The translations under genes were made by a program, and so were the position numbers. This document shows positions 61,706 to 64,000 of a stretch of DNA of 64,000 nt, in pieces; within the stretch, counting starts at the first letter, position 1; each line of letters begins with the position of its first letter. The stretch comes from Paenibacillus kribbensis (lineage in GTDB: Bacteria; Bacillota; Bacilli; Paenibacillales; Paenibacillaceae), in assembly GCF_002240415.1 (NCBI RefSeq), contig NZ_CP020028.1, forward strand, positions 3,931,501-3,995,500. The letters run 5' to 3'. Under the pieces are notes generated by a model. That model saw only the letters and a program-made list of their open reading frames with translations, was not told the origin of the DNA and made no database searches.

Positions 61706-63451
61706 TTACTCGTCCCCCATCAGCATTTGATCAATTGTCGAACCTTGCGTCACCATCGGATATACATTCTCTTCCCTGCTGACTACAAACTCGACAACGA
61801 CCGGTCCGGGTGTATCAAGCGCCTCCTGCCAAGCCCGACGTGCCTCTTCCTTATTCGTAGCACGCAGACCTTTTACACCGTATGCTTCAGCTAGTTTCAC
61901 AAAGTCCGGGCTTCCAGCCAGATCAATGTGACTATACCGGTTGTTATAGATCAATTCCTGCCATTGGCGAACCATTCCAAGCACCTGATTGTTAATGATT
62001 ACGATTTTGACCGGGATATTGTTGATCGCGCAGATGGCTAATTCCTGCGAACACATTTGCATACCGCCGTCTCCGTTAATCGAGATTACCAATCTGTCGG
62101 GATTGGCCACCTGAGCGCCAATCGCTGAAGGAAAACCAAAGCCCATCGTCCCCAGTCCACCAGATGTCACCCATGAGCGCGGCTGATTGAATTTGTAATA
62201 CTGTGCTGCCCACATTTGATGCTGGCCCACATCCGTCGTAACGATTGCGCCGCCCTTGGTCGTTTCATCCAGCAGTTCAATAACCCATTGTGGCTTGAGC
62301 ACTGCATCGGAATCCTTATAAGAATAAGGCTTTTCATTCTTCCATCGCTGAATTTGTGCTCTCCATGCATCTGCCCGATCTGTGCGTTTCACATCCTGGT
62401 TCAGCAATTCCAGTACCGCCTTCACATCGCCTACAATTGGAATATCGGTCGCTACGTTTTTGCCAATTTCAGCAGGATCGATATCAATGTGGACGATTTT
62501 AGCTTGTGGAGCAAATCCATCCAGTTTGCCTGTCACCCGATCATCAAAACGAGCACCGATACAGATCAGCAGATCCGACTGTTGAATAGCCTGATTGGAG
62601 GTGTACGTTCCGTGCATACCCGGCATTCCCGTCCACAGCTCGTGTCCGCTTGGGAAAGCTCCCAGTCCCAACAATGTTGTCGTAATAGGAATTTCCGTTT
62701 TACGAACAAACTCGTAAAGTGCCTCATGTCCACCGGAGTATACAACCCCGCCACCGGCCAGAATGAACGGACGTTCTGCCTCTGATATAGCCTGAGTCAG
62801 CTTGTCTAGTTGAATCTTATTAGGCAGCACTGTCGGGTTATAGCCCCGCATGGTCACAGGTCCCGTTTGTGGAACAAACAGCGTTTGGGCTGCCGAAATA
62901 TCCTTCGGGATATCAATCAGCACCGGTCCCTTGCGGCCTGTGTTGGCAATATGAAATGCCTCATGGATGATCCGCGGCAGTTCTTCTACGTCTCTTACCA
63001 GATAGCTGTGCTTCGTAATCGGCATTGTAATTCCCGTGATATCAGCTTCCTGGAAAGCATCCGTGCCGATCAGGGAGGATACTACATTACCCGTGATGAC
63101 CACCAACGGCACCGAATCCATAAAAGCCGTCGCAATGCCAGTTACCAGGTTTGTCGCACCAGGTCCGGATGTTGCAATACAGACCCCAACTTTACCGCTT
63201 GCCCGTGCATAACCATCTGCCGCATGAATTGCTCCTTGCTCGTGACGGGTGAGAACATGCTTGAAATCCTTAAAGCCATACATGGCATCATAAATATAAA
63301 GCACTGCACCACCAGGATATCCGAAGACACATTCTACTCCCTCCAGCAACAGGCTACGGAGCAAAATTTCCGAACCTGTAATCACTTCAGGTTCCATCCA
63401 CTTTTGACGTAATTCATCGGTTGACCGAACTTCAGGAATTTGTGCACTCAT
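61706..63451 (-). CDS. ilvB: Acetolactate synthase large (catalytic) subunit
   Basis: 581 residues, TPP- and FAD-dependent. Catalytic Glu region VFGYPGGAVLYIYDAM, then GVCIATSGPGATNLVTGIA, the FAD part (IGARFDDRVTGKLDGF) and the TPP motif SINGDGGMQMCSQEL...NNQVLGMVRQWQ. First common enzyme of isoleucine and valine synthesis. First structural gene after a leucine-type T-box. AAGGAGG stands before the ATG. Confidence 0.97.
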   Translation of the reverse strand: MSAQIPEVRSTDELRQKWMEPEVITGSEILLRSLLLEGVECVFGYPGGAVLYIYDAMYGFKDFKHVLTRHEQGAIHAADGYARASGKVGVCIATSGPGATNLVTGIATAFMDSVPLVVITGNVVSSLIGTDAFQEADITGITMPITKHSYLVRDVEELPRIIHEAFHIANTGRKGPVLIDIPKDISAAQTLFVPQTGPVTMRGYNPTVLPNKIQLDKLTQAISEAERPFILAGGGVVYSGGHEALYEFVRKTEIPITTTLLGLGAFPSGHELWTGMPGMHGTYTSNQAIQQSDLLICIGARFDDRVTGKLDGFAPQAKIVHIDIDPAEIGKNVATDIPIVGDVKAVLELLNQDVKRTDRADAWRAQIQRWKNEKPYSYKDSDAVLKPQWVIELLDETTKGGAIVTTDVGQHQMWAAQYYKFNQPRSWVTSGGLGTMGFGFPSAIGAQVANPDRLVISINGDGGMQMCSQELAICAINNIPVKIVIINNQVLGMVRQWQELIYNNRYSHIDLAGSPDFVKLAEAYGVKGLRATNKEEARRAWQEALDTPGPVVVEFVVSREENVYPMVTQGSTIDQMLMGDE

Positions 63452-63500
63452 TGGTCATCCTCCTTTACAAAATTTACATACAGCTGACATTTGTGAAAAC

Positions 63501-63868
63501 AAAAAAACCTTTCATCCCTAGAACAGACTTGCTGTTACTGAGGGACGAAAGGCTGTAGCTTCCGTGGTACCACCCGTGTTTGCCCGATATCTCACAATAT
63601 CGAACCTTGGCAGGTACAGAAATCACAAAGGATTTCCATATCTGGCGTCTGTAACGTAGACCGTACGATTTTCCCTAATAGGTAAATCGGTGCACCGCTA
63701 AAATTCACTGGGCCCAAATACTTTTCAGGAAAACAGCTCCGAGGTGAGCTCGTTAAAAAGGGATTTTGGTGAAGCTTGCAGCTAATGCCTCACTCTCTGA
63801 ACAAAAGAGCCCTAATCACTTCGTCCTCTTCATTGCCGTTGTGTTCATGTCATTCTTTCAAATGTTTA
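63501..63868 (-). promoter_or_regulatory. T-box leader of the ilv-leu cluster (Leu specifier CTC)
   Basis: On the minus strand CGGGTGGTACCACGG precedes a terminator (CCTTTCGTCCCT / AGGGATGAAAGG, then seven T, 63501-63553). Stem I contains ATGAAGAGGACGAAGTGATT and TTCAGAGAGTGAGGC, and the specifier loop reads CGAGCTCACC with CTC (Leu) at 63748-63746. CTC is also the specifier of the Bacillus ilv-leu T-box as I remember it. Senses uncharged tRNA-Leu. Confidence 0.93.
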
Positions 63869-63873
63869 GACAC

Positions 63874-63902
63874 ATTATATGTCCCCCATCTGGGATAGTC
63901 AA
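63874..63902 (-). promoter_or_regulatory. Sigma-A promoter of the ilv-leu cluster
   Basis: Minus strand TTGACT, 17-base spacer, TATAAT, a near-consensus promoter immediately upstream of the T-box leader. The last ~98 bases of the window (63903-64000) show no supported feature. Confidence 0.85.
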
Positions 63903-64000
63903 TACCCAGATTTCATAAAAATTTATGTTTATCTTTTGAAGCACCTCAAAGTCGCACGCATGTAACCGATGCCCGCATATGATAAAAAGACCACACGGTA

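Overview
The window reads as a chromosomal segment of a spore-forming, low-to-mid GC Firmicute, most likely a Paenibacillus of the P. polymyxa group. Pointers are the sporulation genes (gamma-type SASP, CotF-like coat protein, YtxC, a Spo0E-family peptide, AbrB, Spo0A-box-like sites), Firmicute regulators (SAM-I riboswitch, two T-boxes), KhtTU, ZapA next to pheST, MutS2 followed by a DUF350 gene, and a secreted PL1 pectate lyase. The species call is an inference from gene content; no marker gene such as 16S rRNA is present.

Layout. 1-2 kb: start of a ComA-like response regulator leaving the left edge, then a coupled pair (membrane coiled-coil protein plus phosphodiester glycosidase). 2-8.6 kb, minus strand: abrB, trmL, serC, a class I-beta glutamine synthetase, DAHP synthase, ispH. 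8.6-12.6 kb: a two-component system behind an HtrA-type protease. 12.7-15.3 kb: spore and envelope genes. 15.4-18.1 kb, plus strand: khtT-khtU-yitT. 18.25-20.2 kb: an IS3/IS150-type element inserted in the centre of a perfect palindrome, followed by a small AT-rich Xre regulator. 20.3-25.5 kb: mqnC, then metA-metI-metC under a SAM-I riboswitch. 25.6-27 kb: corA behind a long leader. 27-35.8 kb: mostly minus-strand housekeeping and small genes, an alaRT-like pair and coat genes. 35.9-38.5 kb: an amino-acid oxidase-like flavoprotein and an MFS carrier. 38.6-48.6 kb: zinc-ribbon protein, DUF350, mutS2, a holin-like protein, a very long ZapA, pheST with its T-box. 49-51.4 kb: a decayed ABC-F gene, pectate lyase, tRNA-Gly. 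51.5-56.7 kb: GGDEF-EAL protein, sporulation-type histidine kinase, zinc-finger protein, 2-Cys peroxiredoxin. 57-63.9 kb: ilvB-ilvH-ilvC-leuA and leuB behind a leucine-type T-box; leuCD are absent.

The most notable item is the corA leader (about 25708-26030). It has a good sigma-A promoter, a 39-codon upstream ORF beginning MEGDPSPNRRR, strikingly like the enterobacterial MgtL leader peptide (MEPDPTPLPRRR...), and a segment inside that ORF which can pair with the strand that would otherwise hide the corA ribosome binding site. This suggests a magnesium-sensing, ribosome-destabilisation-based switch on a different transporter and in a different phylum. Other points: IS insertion at the exact centre of a 32-bp palindrome with a 4-bp AATT duplication; ZapA carrying a ~580-residue coiled coil; an ABC-F gene that has lost its Walker A motifs but keeps its promoter and attenuator-like terminator; GlnR/TnrA-like sites near serC and glnA; a PerR-like site at the peroxiredoxin gene.
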